Assembly (NCBI RefSeq): GCF_028389875.1
Contig: NW_026907681.1
Coordinates: forward strand, 2,046,001-2,110,000
Source: Rhea pennata
Taxonomy: Eukaryota > Chordata > Aves > Rheiformes > Rheidae
DNA: 64,000 bases
Reading direction: 5' to 3'
Position numbers and translations under genes: made by a program. The notes under the pieces were generated by a model. That model was not told the DNA's origin, searched no databases, and worked only from the letters and a program-made list of their open reading frames with translations. Position 1 is the stretch's first letter, and every line of letters starts with the position of its first letter. Of the stretch, positions 14,601-26,999 are shown in pieces.

Positions 14601-16561
14601 GGCTTGTCAGTGTACCCAGGACCAAATAGCTTGAAGATACTATTGATGCTGCATGTTTGCTCTGTGTCTCTAGGAAGTATTCGCCACATCTACCTCTACC
14701 AGAGCTCCCAGGGCAACAAAGCTCTCTTTGGTCTTTTCATCCCCTCTCAGCGCAAAGCTGCAGTGTTTGTGCTGGACACGGTAAGAGTAGGGCTTAAAGG
14801 CTTGGGAGGGAACGCAAGGGGATCAGGCAGCGGTTTGGAGCTGAGCGGTTTCTTTGCACAGACACAGATGTCTGCTGCTGTGCAGCAGGGATTCTCGTAT
14901 TTTGAAGTGTACCAAGCAGGTCTGTTCCTCAACTGTCACGTGAAGCATTGTGATGTGTAGAGGAAAGAGCTTCCTTGAAATTTGCAGCCTGGAGCCTGTC
15001 TCTTTTGAACCCTGTTCCCTCTGCTCACGTTTGCATTTGGTACAGGTACGCAGCAACCAGATGCCAAACCTCACCAACATGTACTCATCGGAGCGCAGTG
15101 CTGTGCTGGAAAAAGTGGGCGAAGAACTACTGCTTCCAGACAAGCACACCTTTGAAGTGCGTGCTGAGACCGACCTCAAGACAGTCTACAGAGCCATTCA
15201 GCGGCTCCTGCAGGGCTGCAAGGTATGAGCTGAGGGCATGAGGAAGGTCCCCACTGAGACCTTGTCAGCGCAGGTACCTGGGAGGAGGAAAACATTGCAT
15301 GGAAGGCATTGGTCCAGCAGTTCAAGCAGCCTCTAAGCATAGCTCTCTGCACACAGCTAGTGCTCCAAAGTTGAAGGGTAAAAATGGATGTTGCCTGCGG
15401 GCTCTGGCTTGCCTGGGGTGAGCTTACATAGCGCAATGCAAGCAGTGAGGCTAGATCATACCCCCAAACCCCAGCTCTCAGTTGTGGAGCTGGTTATTCA
15501 GTGGGAGGTGCTTCAAGAGACTCTGAGTACACTGTCTCTACTGTGTGGAGGACCAGGGACCACTACGGGAATGGGGCATGTGAGCACTCATTTACATGAC
15601 ATGCTGACCCCGGGGAACAGCACTACTGTGCACACAGCTTGGCCATGGGCATGATAAGCCAGCAAGCATGGCACGGCATTTCCCCCCACTCAGGCGTTAG
15701 CACAGCTGTCATCCTCATCACCAGCTGGGAAAGGCCGGGAATGCCACCATACTGGGGCACACGGCCCTGCCAGGGAAGGCAGCAGCACTGCTTGCAAGGC
15801 TGCTTACCCAGCGGAGCTCTGCCACAGCAGTGGGCTTTCCAGCTGAGTTGGGAGCATGGCTAGGCATCAGGGAGCATTCCGAGATGCAGAGTGGGGGGCC
15901 TCTAGGGTCTGGAGGGTGCTGGGGCTGAGCAGGGGGTGCAGAACCTGGAGGGAGGATGGAACAGTGCTGAGTTCCTTCCCTGGATGGGAATTGTCTACTC
16001 CCAAAAGGGCAGCAGAGGCAGCAGGGCTGGATGGGGCTGGAGACCAAATGCTGGGTGCACTGCCCTCCCCTGGCAATGTCATGGTATTTGCCAAGGTGTG
16101 TGGATGAGTCCCCACCACTGGGTGAGCAAACCTGCCAGTCCTGGCAGTGATACAGGCACACCTGCAGTCTATGCTTTGCTGCCAGCTGGCCTCCTGCTCT
16201 CCAGCCTCTGCACAGGGGCCTCGTAAGAGAGACCCTGGGCCTGGGAGCCTTGCAGGGCTCTGCATGCGCAAGGTGGGCAGAAAGGACTCTCAGGGGCTGC
16301 AGTGGATGTGCTGTGCTCTGAGCTGTTGAGGCTGGCTAAGCTGCCACTGCCCTCAGCCCATCCCAGCTAGCCCCCGCAGCATACTGGCAGGGCAGCAGGG
16401 CCAGGGACCTGCCTCCAGCTGCCTCTGAGTCTCAACAGTGCCAGTGTGTGAGTGATGATCCCGTGGAGCCAAGCACTAGAGCAGGTGCTGAGGGAACGCC
16501 CTGTGCCCAGCCAGCAAGACCTTGGGCCCTCTGGGAGGACCATCCTCCCAGGACATGACAC

Positions 16562-16673
16562 CTTCTCTGCCAGCTCCCTTAAGTTCTCTCCCGCCTGCTC
16601 CACGATGAAGCTCCGCTTGAAGATGGGGCAGTAAAGGGCAGAGGTGGTGTTGAAGGTGCAGCTTTTCAATTAA
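16562..16673 (-). pseudogene. P2RX2: Duplicate of P2RX2 exon 7 with a stop
   Basis: Nearly identical to 58149-58260, but the Tyr codon of YLKSC is TAA (16672-16670 on the - strand). It lies in the block that follows the truncated POLE copy 1. Exons 6 and 8-11 are absent from this block. Confidence 0.85.
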
Positions 16674-17240
16674 CTGCTCTCAGCAGCTTGAATGTTGCCC
16701 CTGGGGAGACAAAGCCAGAGCCATGGCATAGAGCAGCACACCAATACGCCTCAATTTTCTTCCTAATATCGTGAAGCACCCAAACGAAACATTAAACCCC
16801 AGCTCTGCTCATTGGTATCCATGCCATCACTGACGGTCCCAGCTGATGAATGGTGAAGGGATTTCCTAGGAGAACTACATACCAGACGTGGATGTATGCA
16901 GGCACTCAGAAATGCACATGACTGACTAGGGGATGGCCTACACAGCAGGAGGGTGGAGAGCAGGAAGAGGAGGAACCCTGGGGTAGTTACCTGGCGAGAT
17001 GCTGGCATTTTCAAAGGGATTCTTGTTCCCAAAGACTTCAACCGCTCCCTTTGCAAGGCCACATGCCCCATATCTACCCACCAGTGTGAGCATTCCTGCT
17101 CCTTCTTTCTCAATAATTACCATCCTCATCATCACCACCTTCCTCAGTGGAGGCAGGGGCAAGCAAGAGTGAAGGATAGATGGATGGAGTAAGGGTTGAG
17201 AACGCCGTATCACAGAGACAGCAGCTGAGCACCAAAAAAA

Positions 17241-17785
17241 CGTCCTGTCCCAGCAGGTTGAGGGAGGTGATTACTGCCCTCTCCTCAGCACTGGAGTGCT
17301 GTGTGTGGGTGTGGTCTCACCAGTACAAGAAAGACATGGACCTACTGGAGCAAGTCCAGCAATAATGATGAAGGAACTAGAAGCATCTCTCATGTAAGGA
17401 GAGGCTGAGAGAAATGGGACTGTTAAGTCTGGAGAAGAGAAGGCTCAGGGGCATCTTATCAATGTGTACAAATACCTGATGGGTAAGAGTAAGGAAGATG
17501 GAACCAGGCTCTTCTCAGTGGTGCCCCATGATCATATGACAGGCAATGGGCATAAACTGAAATACAGTAATTGTGTCTGAACTTAAGAACAAACATTTTT
17601 TTTACAGTGAGGATGATCAAACACTGCACCAGGTTGCCCAGAGAGGTTAGAGAGTCTCTATCCTCGGAGATACCAAAAACCCGAGTTGGCTTGGCCTAGA
17701 GCAACCTGTTGTAGGTGACCCCACTTTAAGCAGCTGTTGAACAAGGCAATCTCCAGAGGTGCTTCCAACCTCCGTCATTCTGGGA
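17241..17785 (+). mobile_element. CR1 LINE 3' fragment
   Basis: Typical CR1 tail sequence: GTCCTGTCCCAGCAGGTTGAGGGAGGTGATT-like start, GGAGTGCTGTG, GAGGCTGAGAGAAATGGGACTGTTAAGTCTGGAGAAGAG-like middle, CAGGTTGCCCAGAGAGGTTAGAGAGTCTC and an ending near CATTCTGGGA. The 3' part only, no open reading frame. Relative to the 58.8 kb copy, a 14-base piece between two CTGG repeats has been lost at about 17,290. Quoted here in short pieces only as recognition marks. Confidence 0.85.
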
Positions 17786-18005
17786 GCGACTTAGGAACAG
17801 GGATCCCCTGTGAAAAGCCGGCATCTCCTCCAGCTGCCAAATGGCACTGCTCCTGCACAGCTCCACTCCTGCCTCTCCATCCTTCAGGCTTGTCCACGTA
17901 TTTCAACCACATCTTCCTGCTGTCAGTGAATACTCATTCCTCTGGTACCTAATTGTTACGGGAAATGGCTGTGCTATCCACCATTGCACTTTCAGGAAGG
18001 CACTT

Positions 18006-18859
18006 GACCCATCTTTGGTGCCCATGCCCGACACTCGCTTCCTCTGCTGGACACCAAGCCAGCATTTCAGAGCTCTTCTCGGTGCCGCCAGCACTGGGCA
18101 CGCAGCGCCCTGTCTTCTGCCCTGTGAGGACAAACACACAACGCTGAACTTCCTGGCAAATGGGATCCTGCCCAGAGCGCAGTGCTGCACAGATCACTTG
18201 TCCCTGCACATGCCCAGCTCTCTGTGGCCCAACATGTCCATGTCGCCAGGGGTGCAGTCATGGTCGCAGCTGCATACAGCACTGCAAACTGTTAGCCCCT
18301 GCAGGGTCATGGGGGACATGATGAGAACAGGACATGCACCTGGTAGTCCTACGCTGTGGCTGCAGAGGGGACGGGGCACCCCATGTGCTTCCCCATCTCT
18401 GCATAGGTGCCAGCCCTTGCAAGCTGCCTGGGGTAAGCAGCCGTTAAGCGTGCCTGCGGTGGCCCTACTCTAGCATGGCTTTCCTTGGTGTGTCCTCCGG
18501 AGTAGACAGTCAACCCTCTTCTCCATTTCCTGGCATGGGAACTGAGCCAGGGGCAGCTGTGCTCACTAGGATTCCCCACATCTCTGCATCCGCCAGCAAG
18601 CTCCGCTCAGTCTCCACACATCTCCCCTCCCGTGATCCCTCACTCAGCAGCCCCCAAACAGTGCCCAAGCCAAGGCAGGCAGGCGGATCCCTGCCACAAA
18701 CTGGTAGCGGCAGAGGAGAGCTACAGGCACCAACATCACGTCCATGTGCAGCTCCGCGCTGACTCTGTCCTGGGGTCTCTGCTGGCAGCTCCACACATCT
18801 CTGTAACCCGCCATCCTCTCCATTCCTCTTCCCAAGGCCCACCTCACCTCAGGGCAGGG
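18006..18859 (+). repeat. Block C, copy 1 (with 24,000-25,035 and 60,039-60,950)
   Basis: Starts at ACCCATCTTTGG and carries P2RX2 exons 4-5. It matches 24,175-25,035 through CACCTCACCTCAGGGCAGG. It matches the 60 kb copy only up to the CACCAACATCACGT segment at about 18,742. Confidence 0.92.
18035..18298 (-). pseudogene. P2RX2: Duplicate of P2RX2 exons 4-5 (first copy)
   Basis: Exon 5 at 18035-18121 (QKTGRCVP, LAWCPAEEAS, keeping the Pro lost at 60 kb) and exon 4 starting at 18298. The donor abnormality is the same as at 60 kb. The sequence upstream at 18,001 has lost exon 6 by deletion. Confidence 0.7.
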
Positions 18860-19494
18860 CTCTATCGTCTGGGCTGGGCTGACCTCCACCCACGCAAGGA
18901 TGCGGAAGGTGCTGCCGCCCTACGAAGCAACCAGCAGAGATGACGCTATTTGTAGGAAGGCAGAGCTATGCTTTGACACAGGGACACGCAAGCGTACGCA
19001 CATGGAGATGAGACCAAATGCATTCTCATGGAGAGTCACGTGCAGCTGTGCACACATGCATTTGCACACGCACGCACACAGGGGGCACACACACACTGGG
19101 ACAGTGCACACAGGTTCACACCTGTGCTCGTACCACCACGTACACATGCCTATTCACACAGGGACATGCAAGCCATGACTTTGCACTGCTGTGGAAAGCA
19201 CCCCCTGGCAGCACTTTGCTGAATCTGGAGCTGGTTCTGCAGGCAGCACACAGGGCAGAGCTGCTGTCCCACGTACCCAACAGGCTTGAGCCAACCTTTG
19301 CTCTTTGGAAACGACCAAATCCTGTCGAGAATGGCAGTGGCAGCCACTCCAGCGCTGAGTCCTCACACCAGGGTCACCACTATCCCCAAATCACCTGCCT
19401 CCTGAAAGCTCTGATCTGCTTCAGTGCAACAGCAAGAAGCATTCTGCCTTCAAAGTCGTTTCTCCACGGGTTCTTGCTGCTTTTAATCACAGAC
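18860..19494 (+). other. No gene seen; CA-rich low-complexity stretch
   Basis: 19,040-19,160 is rich in imperfect CACA/ACAC repeats. The rest shows nothing I can identify. Confidence 0.6.
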
Positions 19495-20105
19495 TGCTGA
19501 AAGCCTGAGGTGGGCAGGAGGTTTGCAGGCCTCTAGTCTACCCCTCTGCTCTAGGCAGGGCTAACTCCACGTAAAGCAGGCTGCTCAGGACCTTGTCCAG
19601 CTATGATTTGAACCTCTCCAAGGACACAGGGCTCCCGCCTCTCTGCTGCCTCTCCCAGGGCTGCACCACTCTCAGGCACAAGAATAGTTTCCTTTCTACC
19701 AGTCCTAATTGCCCCAGGGGCACCTCAGGCCAGCTGCCTCTCGTGCCTTCACTGAGCACCTCTAAGAAGAGTCTGCCTCCATAGCCTCCTCCGGGTGCTG
19801 GATCACTGTCTTAGATCCCCCTTCATTATCCTTTCCCGAGACAGAACAAAAGCAGCTCCTTCAGCCTTTCCTCCTAGGTTGTGTTCTCCAGCCCTGACCA
19901 TCTTCATGGGCTCTGCTGCACTTGCTCCAGCTTACTGGCAGCTCTCATGGTCCCTGCACAGGGCACTGCATTCCAGATGTGGCCTCACTGTTGCCACCGA
20001 GAGGGGATTCATCTGGCTCAACATCTCTGTGAGAAGATTTCTGGGGATAGTGGAAGGCTGCGAGACTCTCTGTGCGAGAGAGGCCATCAAGCAGGTCTGA
20101 CACAC
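19495..20105 (-). mobile_element. Old CR1 LINE fragment, reverse orientation
   Basis: The + strand shows reverse-complement CR1 landmarks: GACCTTGTCCAGCTATGATTT, TCCAAGGACACAGGGCTCCC, TTTCCTTTCTACCAGTCC, then AAAGCAGCTCCTTCAGCC and CATTCCAGATGTGGCCTCAC. It is diverged and older than the other CR1. It has no partner at 57-61 kb, so it lies in sequence not shared with the right-hand locus. Confidence 0.75.
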
Positions 20106-20569
20106 TGGCCAGGTGATGCTGGGTGGTGGCTGCAAGCCATGTCCACACTGGCAATGCTCGAGGCCAGCCCAAGCTCTTCCACAGACCAGCTTGGTAATTT
20201 CAAAAGCACTTGGCCAAAACCACTGCAAACTCATCCTCTCTCTCATGGCACCCCTTGAAAAAGCTAAGATCCTGCCCCAGTGCACCAGGCCATCTCCACT
20301 CTGGCCACGCAACAGGCCTGGGGCAGCTGCCACATCTGAAAGTGCCCCACCAAAGTCATGCGGTTGCCTCGAAAGACGAAAAGCTGAGAGAGTGCCTCTC
20401 CTCCGCCACGGAGCCCAGCATCAAAGGCACGTTCTTCTTCCCGCTTCTCACTTGCAGAGTCTGGCAAGGTTCAATCTGTTTCCCGCAAGCTTTGGGGCAA
20501 TACAAAGCTGATCTGCCCTCTGCTACAAAAAGCTGCAGCTGGCAATAATAGCCCTGGCAAACAAGGAGG

Positions 20570-21046
20570 TGAATGTCAGAGCCTCCCCTGACCTGATCTG
20601 AGAGTGCCCTCTCCCGCCCTGAACATCCAAAACCACAGAGGCCTGACGCTGCTTGTCAGGGCAGGCAGAGCATGGCGCACCTGCCTGGCTAAGGCCACAG
20701 GGCCCTGCCCAGTGCTACGTGCCAAGCTCCGCTGAGCCTGCCGCACAGCACTGCAAAGGTGACCTAACATGCAGTCCCAATGTGTCTGGGACGCAGCTAT
20801 GGTGGCCTCATCGGGAGCCAAGGACAGTGCTGGGCCTGGAGTAGGGAACACGGGAGTCCCCATGCAGGCAGCGGGGACCACCACACAGGACAGCTTCCTT
20901 TGCTGGGTCCATCTGGATGAAGGAGCAGTTGGGAAGCCCTTGCAGAAAGTCTGCTGCTCATCTACTGCTCCAAGAGGCCACCCAAAGCAAGCAAGACAAG
21001 AGCAGAGAAGGGAGAAAGGCGGGTCGGAGCCTCATCTCGGCTGTGT
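20570..21046 (+). repeat. Block D, left copy (partner 60,951-61,426)
   Basis: Starts GAATGTCAGAGCCTCCCC and ends near CACCTCGGCTGTG in the partner. No recognisable exon. It contains several stopless but unconvincing reading frames. Confidence 0.9.
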
Positions 21047-23999
21047 GTGTGGGGGGGGAGAGCGGAGGCAGTGGGGTGGTTGTGGGCTATGTACACCCCG
21101 ACATCGCACACCTTGCTTGGTGACTGTGTCACGCCCTTGACTTTAGTGAGGACAGAGCTCTGTGGGCTTGTCTCCCATTCCTGGTAGCCCTTCTGAAGGA
21201 TGACAGGAAAAGGCGCTATCAGTGATCTCCTCGCCTCTGGGACCCAGAGTGCTGCATCTGTACTACGGGATACTTGGTGGGAACGGTCCCTGCTGTAACT
21301 TTTGGGTGTCTAGAACACTACCGCTGTGTTAAGCAGAATATGAATAAGTAACTAACAAGGTCTTGGAAATCCGTGAGAAAGAACAGCGAACAGATCCGGT
21401 GGCTTCCAGCCACAGAATAACCGTGAGAAACAGTCAACAAGAAGGTCTGAAGTTGAAGAGTAATGAAATAGCGAACCCCAAAGTCAATGTGGCCCCCAAA
21501 ATAAATCTGCACACGTGCGCAGTGTCATAACCCAGTTATGCAACCGGGGCGGAGTTGGGCTAAACTCCCTGCGGTGCAGAGCAACCCTGCAAGCCCCACA
21601 ACAGACCCTGCAGGCAGCAGGGTACCTGCGCTTCCTGACAGCACAGCTGCACGACAAAGCTCTCAGGCCACAGCCACGACTCGCACGACACACACAGCAG
21701 AGCCAGCAGAGGTTACAAGCATTGCACTTTTATTACATGCAGAGAGAGCTGACAAGCGGCAGCTGCTTCCTGATGCAGCATCAAGCCCGGAGCCTTTGCA
21801 AACGCACATTGTTTTGCACAAGGCAGAACAGCCCAAGCATATGGAATGCATGGAAGTGCCTGAGCTTGCCCCAGGGCAGAGAGCGAGAGAGCTGCAGGGC
21901 ACAGCTGGTGTCTTGGTGCTGCAAGAGCAGGCAATCAGTGGCCTGAAAGGGCTCCGAGGAGCCCTGGGAGTGGGCCGTGCTCAGTGCTGCAGAGGAAGGC
22001 GAAAAACCCCCAGGCACTGCTGCCAATCTGTGCTGGGGGAAAATTCCTTCCTGACCCCAAAGCTGGCGATCGGCTGTTCCCTGCGCATGTGAGCAAGGCC
22101 TGCCTCCCGGCCAGCCCTGGGACGCTTCTCACGCCCACCGGGGCACACCAGCGCTGCCCAGCTCCTTTCCTCTCTCTCTCAAACTGAAGCCACTTTAGGG
22201 GCTCCAGAGCATGGCAAAATTTAAGAAAAAAAAAAAAAGAAAAAAAAAAAAAGAAAGGAAGAAAAAAAAGCAAAAACCAGACCTGATAGAGCCTGGGGGA
22301 AAAAACTCTTTCCTGGGTGCTGCAGGAGACCAGCTGGCTGGGTGCTCCAGAGTGTTTCCTGAGACCTATGACACTGATGATGAGCACTTGGAGCATCTTC
22401 GCATCGCATGGCCTGCATTTCCTGGGTGCTGCATGTGGCGCCAAAGCAGACAGGCACGGGGATCTTTGGAAGGGTCTCCGGCTCCGAGAATGGATGCCCT
22501 TGCTCTTTGCGGGCCATCGAGTTAACTTTCTCCACTGATCTCCAGCTGAAAAGGCCTGGAGCCCTTGCGGAGCTTGAGGTGCGTGTGAGGGGTCTTCTCC
22601 CGCTCCCAAGGGCTTGCTCCGGTCTCTGAAAGACCAAAGTTACATCCGGCTTTGAATCCGAGCCTGCTCAGAGCACGGATTGGATCGGAGGGCCTCCAGC
22701 GAGCTCTTCCAACAGAAAACCTTCCACGATCGGATGGTGCACAAGGGCTGAATCAGCTGTGAGCTTCAGCGCGCTGCCTGCCCGTGAGCAAATGCCTGGG
22801 CACAGTCTGCGCTCGCACAAGAATGGCTGCTGACAGTGGTGGCAGGGGTCACTTCCATTTCCCACAGGAGGCATGCACAGGCCAGCTGTGCCCAGCAGCG
22901 CCACACGAGTACAGCAACAAAAGCAGAAAGCCTGCTTGCCTTGGCCCCTTTGCGTCAGCTCAGCTGAGGCAGCTTAGAAGAGACCTGGAGCTGGCAGATG
23001 CTGACCTCCCTCTGCTCTCCTGAGAGTGAAAACACTGTGAAAACCTTGCTGTCACTTGGTATTGCGCTGTGCGTCTTTGGATGAGTGCCAGGCGGAAGAG
23101 GAAGAGGATCCACAGTCTTTCTGAGGCTGAGGCAAGCCAAAGAGCCAGTCTTAGAGCCGGTGCTGGAAGGGGTCAAGGGCTGCAGGAGGAAGGGGTTGGT
23201 CGTGCCTATTTGTGTTGGGGAAGAGGCAGCCGGCACAGGAGGCAGCGTTAGGCAGTGTTAGGGAGTGAAGCAGCAGACACAGGCACTTTCCAAGCCTGCG
23301 AGGCACGGGGCACGGCCACGGCAGGGAGTGCTCTGAGCACCAAAGCAGGGCAGAGAAGGTGCAAAGCAAGAGCTGGCAGTAAGGTCAGAGGAAGGCCACA
23401 AAGAGGTCTCCATACCAAAGGGAGGTGCAGCTGCTGAGCACGTCCATCGTTTGGCGGCCTGAGGTGCAGGCAGCCGTGCCCCCGCATGTCCTGCGACAAC
23501 GTCGCGCTGGGTGGCTGTCGAGAGCCCTGCTGCCCTCGTGGCGGTGGGTGCGCCTGCGCCCAAGGACAGCCTGCAGAGAGCCTCGGCCCTGGGCGGCAGC
23601 CAGCTGCGAGCCGGCTGCGGAGCCTGGCAGAGCGGCAGGGGCGCGGGCGCCTTCTAGCCCTGCTCGTGCCGCGAGCACTGTGACTGCGCTGCCGGGTCAC
23701 AGTGCTGCGACATGGGGGCCCCGGGGCCGCGCTGCAGCCTCCCTGCCAGCCGTCTGCCGGCCCGGCGTTGGCGTGGCACAAGGCCCCGGGGCTGCCGGCC
23801 CTGCTGCAGCCCCTGTGCCCAGCACCCCAGGGCAGCTGCGCCTCCTGCTGCGGGGCCGTGCCCGGGCCATGGCCCAGGACGCCTGCTGGCCCCTTGCTCT
23901 GTGTCAACGTGCCCCATGCTGCCCCAGGCTTGTCCCAGGTCACTGCAGAAAGGGCAAGAGTCAGCTCCCATGCTGCCATTGGGAAGTGGCATCCCTGTG
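21047..23999 (+). other. Unassigned unique region with CpG-rich part
   Basis: No exon recognised. 22,224-22,270 is a poly(A)/(AG) tract. 23,450-23,880 is GC- and CpG-rich like a CpG island, with long stopless frames on both strands (such as 23,425-24,642 + and 23,248-24,003 -) whose Ala/Pro/Arg-rich composition is what GC-rich DNA gives by chance. 22,115-22,170 recurs at 25,050-25,105. Confidence 0.5.
21713..21736 (-). promoter_or_regulatory. Candidate polyA site of an unknown - strand transcript
   Basis: On the - strand AATAAA is followed by AGTGCAATGCTTG and then TG-rich sequence within 50 bases, the layout of a real cleavage site. I did not recognise coding sequence upstream (21,740-22,600). 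Confidence 0.35.
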
Positions 24000-25035
24000 C
24001 CATGACACCCCCTCCCTAGGCCATGGCCTGTTGCTGAAGGGGCCAAACCTCTCAAGAGCACCCTCAGAGGTGTCCCGCCCAGAGCATCCCCTGGTGTCCA
24101 ACAGGACCTCGAAGATGGGCCAGCCTTTTGGTGCCTGTTCCATCCTAGCAGAGGACTCTCCTCCCCAGTGCCACGACCCATCTTTGGGGCCCGTACCCGA
24201 CACTCGCTTCCTCTGCTGGACACCAAGCCAGCATTTCAGAGCTCTTCTTGGTGCCGTCAGCACTGGGCACGCAGCGCCCTGTCTTCTGCCCTGTGAGGAC
24301 GAACACACAATGCTGAACTTCCTGGCAAATGGGATCCTGCCCAGTGCGCAGTGCTGCACAGATCACTTGTCCCTGCACATGCCCAGCTCTCTGTGGCCCA
24401 ACATGTCCATGTCGCCAGGGGTGCAGTCATGGTTGCAGCTGCATACAGCACTGCAAACTGTTAGCCCCTGCAGGGTCAAGGGGGACATGATGAGAACAGG
24501 ACATGCACCTGGTAGTCCTACGCTGTGGCTGCAGAGGGGACGGGGCACCCCATGTGCTTCCCCATCTCTGCATGGGTGCCAGCCCTTGCAAGCTGCCTGG
24601 GGTAAGCAGCCGTTAAGCGTGCCTGCAGTGGCCCTACTCTAGCATGGCTTTCCTTGGTGTGTCCTCCAGAGTAGACAGTCAACCCTCTTCTCCATTTCCT
24701 GGCATGGGAACTGAGCCAGGGGCAGCTGTGCTCACTAGCATTCCCCACGTCTCTGCATCCGCCAGCAAGCTCCGCTCAGTCTCCACACATCTCCCCTCCC
24801 GTGATCCCTCACTCAGCAGCCCCCAAACAGTGCCCAAGCCAAGGGATGCAGGCAGATCCCTGCCACAAACTGGTAGCAGCAGAGGAGAATGACAGGCACC
24901 AACATCACGTCCATGTACGTGCAGCTCCGCGCTGACTCTGTCCTGGGGTCTCTGCTGGCAGCTCCACACATCTCTGTAACCCGCCATCCTCTCCATTCCT
25001 CTTCCCAAGGCCCACCTCACCTCAGGGCAGGCCTC
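24000..25035 (+). repeat. Block C, copy 2
   Basis: Matches 60,039-60,950, including 175 bases before the point where the 18 kb copy begins, and matches the 18 kb copy past the point where the 60 kb copy stops. It is followed at 25,050-25,105 by a short piece that repeats 22,115-22,170. Confidence 0.92.
24204..24467 (-). pseudogene. P2RX2: Duplicate of P2RX2 exons 4-5 (second copy)
   Basis: Exon 5 at 24204-24290 and exon 4 starting at 24467, nearly identical to the copies at 18 and 60 kb. No other P2RX2 exon is seen between 18.3 and 25.1 kb. Confidence 0.7.
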
Positions 25036-25106
25036 TGAGGTCCCAGGAGCCCTGAGACGCTTCTCATGCCCACCGGGGCACACCAGCGCTGCCCAGTTCA
25101 TTTCCT

Positions 25107-26460
25107 CTGGAAAAGGTGCTGGAAGCCATCAAGGACTTGTACCTACTGAAACCTATGAAGAAAAGGAAAGTTAATAACCAAAAAATAAGCATAAAGTATA
25201 CACTCAAATGGATCAGGCCTGATGACATTTTGATCAAATTACCCAAAGCCATTTCAACAGCAACACACATTTTTCTTGCTATCAGCAAAACGTACTCTGT
25301 GGCATTTTGAAAGGGAGTGGGTTTTCAAAGAGCTAAGATCTAAGTTTTCTGTGGGTCCAGAAATAAGTTTTCAAAATCTTGAGTTTTACGTGTTGGGAAA
25401 AAACTGAGCAATGAGGTTCACAGGGATTGTCACTGTAGAGATAGAAAAAGTCCAACTGTGAAGCCTCAAAAAAAAAAAAAAAAAAAAAAAAAAAGATTCC
25501 CAGACCACTCTTAGACAAACTTAGAAGCTATCATATCAAGAGTATTACAAAGTTGAAAGAGCTGTTATTTGTAAACCTACAGGTCTTTGAACTAAAGGCA
25601 TAGCCTATTAGTATGTATTATTAACATAACTGAAAAAAGAAAAACAAAATCACAACAATGATTTTGGACAGTTTCAGAGGCCATTTTTAAACCAGAGTTA
25701 ATGATTTCTGCTCTCCTGTTATATAGGGCTCAATAAAACTATAAAGATTTGACAGGTTAAGAGAATAAACATTGCAATGAAGTGAGCTATCCCCAGCTTA
25801 GCTATAAACATTCAATATTTCCTCTGAGAAAGGATAAAGTAAACTAAAAATAATACGAAACAAACAGGAATGGAGAATTTTTAAGATTTTTGCTAATTTT
25901 GATCTTTTAACTTATGTTTTCCAGAGATACTATGTAACTCAATGTACTCATTCTCCAAGTCCTCAAGAATTTGAATTTGTCATAATCACTAATAGAAAAC
26001 TGAGCTGTTTTCACAAACCAAGGTATACACTGACTCTTCCACGCTATTCATCTTTCTACTCCTGTGGTCAAGTACCTTGCAGTGATTATCGCTTATTTGT
26101 TCAAGCGGTGAGGAAATATTAACTATCACAAGTTCTCAGCAGAGACTGGACAATAATTATCAACAGATGGCTGGCAGTACAGTTTGGGGAGAGAGAAAGA
26201 AAGTGCCCTTCCTTCCAAAACATCCCCCACTGAGAAGTCCTCAGCAACTCAATGGTCACAGTTTTGGTTAAAATCAGATTTATGTTAACTACCTGTTTTC
26301 TCCCCACATTTTTCTTTAATATTTGCTTATTTAACTATAATGAGGAAGCACAAACCCTGCACATCCCATCTATCTTATAATGATGACATTCATATCTGGA
26401 AAAAAAAAATCAACTTTGGTAATTTACACTCTTATTAAAATAATACTAGTATTGGGTCAT
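25107..26460 (+). other. AT-rich island without recognisable gene
   Basis: Composition changes abruptly at both ends from GC-rich to AT-rich. It contains an A-run of about 28 at 25,468-25,495 and many short A/T runs. No long reading frame, no repeat family that I recognise, and no copy elsewhere in the window. Confidence 0.7.
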
Positions 26461-26999
26461 TAGAAAGGATCCAGTTCAAGAAGTTCAACTGAATACAAAC
26501 AAGGAAATTCAAAAAAACAGTGTGCTCCTCCTAGTTTATTTACAAGAGCCTTAGCAACGGCCAACACAGAAGAGGCTTGCTTTAGTAGCGGGGGCTGTGC
26601 CCAAGGGGCCGCTGACAGAGCACAGCCTGGGCAAAAGGCAGCGGTGCTTCCTACGTGCTCCCAACACCGCCCGAGCACCACGGAAGGACAACGCAATCCG
26701 GGCTGCTCAAGCTGGCAGTGCCGGCTCGCAGCTGGCTGGGGCCCAGAAAGAAACTTCCCAGGAGCCTCCCGATTTCCACACTGCATATGCTTAAAACCCC
26801 AAACACACGGTTCGTACAGCCGTGCAGAAAGCGCTTCCTGTGCACGACCTCCACAGTGCAGTTTTCCGACGTCTGAGAGATTTTTTTTAGGGTCCCTGCA
26901 GAGCACCTGCCCCTCTTTTCTTCTCCCAGGCAGTGACTCCACAGACTGACCGCAGTGCTGCTTGCTGTTTCACTGCAAGCCAGCCAGCTTCAGCGGCCA
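26461..26999 (+). other. Upstream flank of POLE promoter; possible divergent transcript end
   Basis: TTTATT at about 26,536 gives AATAAA on the - strand. A short divergent - strand transcript from the CpG island could end here. No PXMP2 similarity was found, although PXMP2 is the expected divergent neighbour of POLE. Confidence 0.3.

Larger units (their letters stand above)
15617..18001 (+). repeat. Segmental duplication B (partner 57,207-59,596)
   Basis: Begins at ACAGCACTACTGTGCAC and ends at CACTTTCAGGAAGGCA. It contains P2RX2 exon 7 and a CR1. Joined to copy A, it equals the right-hand locus with about 8.9 kb removed (48.3-57.2 kb: POLE exons 38-49 and P2RX2 exons 8-11). Confidence 0.92.

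Noticed and set aside
19018-19500. 160-codon + strand frame with His/Thr repeats
   Set aside because: Produced by the CA-rich low-complexity tract.
23425-24642. 405-codon + strand reading frame
   Set aside because: Lies in CpG-rich DNA and runs through block C, whose real content is P2RX2 exons on the other strand. Ala/Arg/Pro-rich with no motif.
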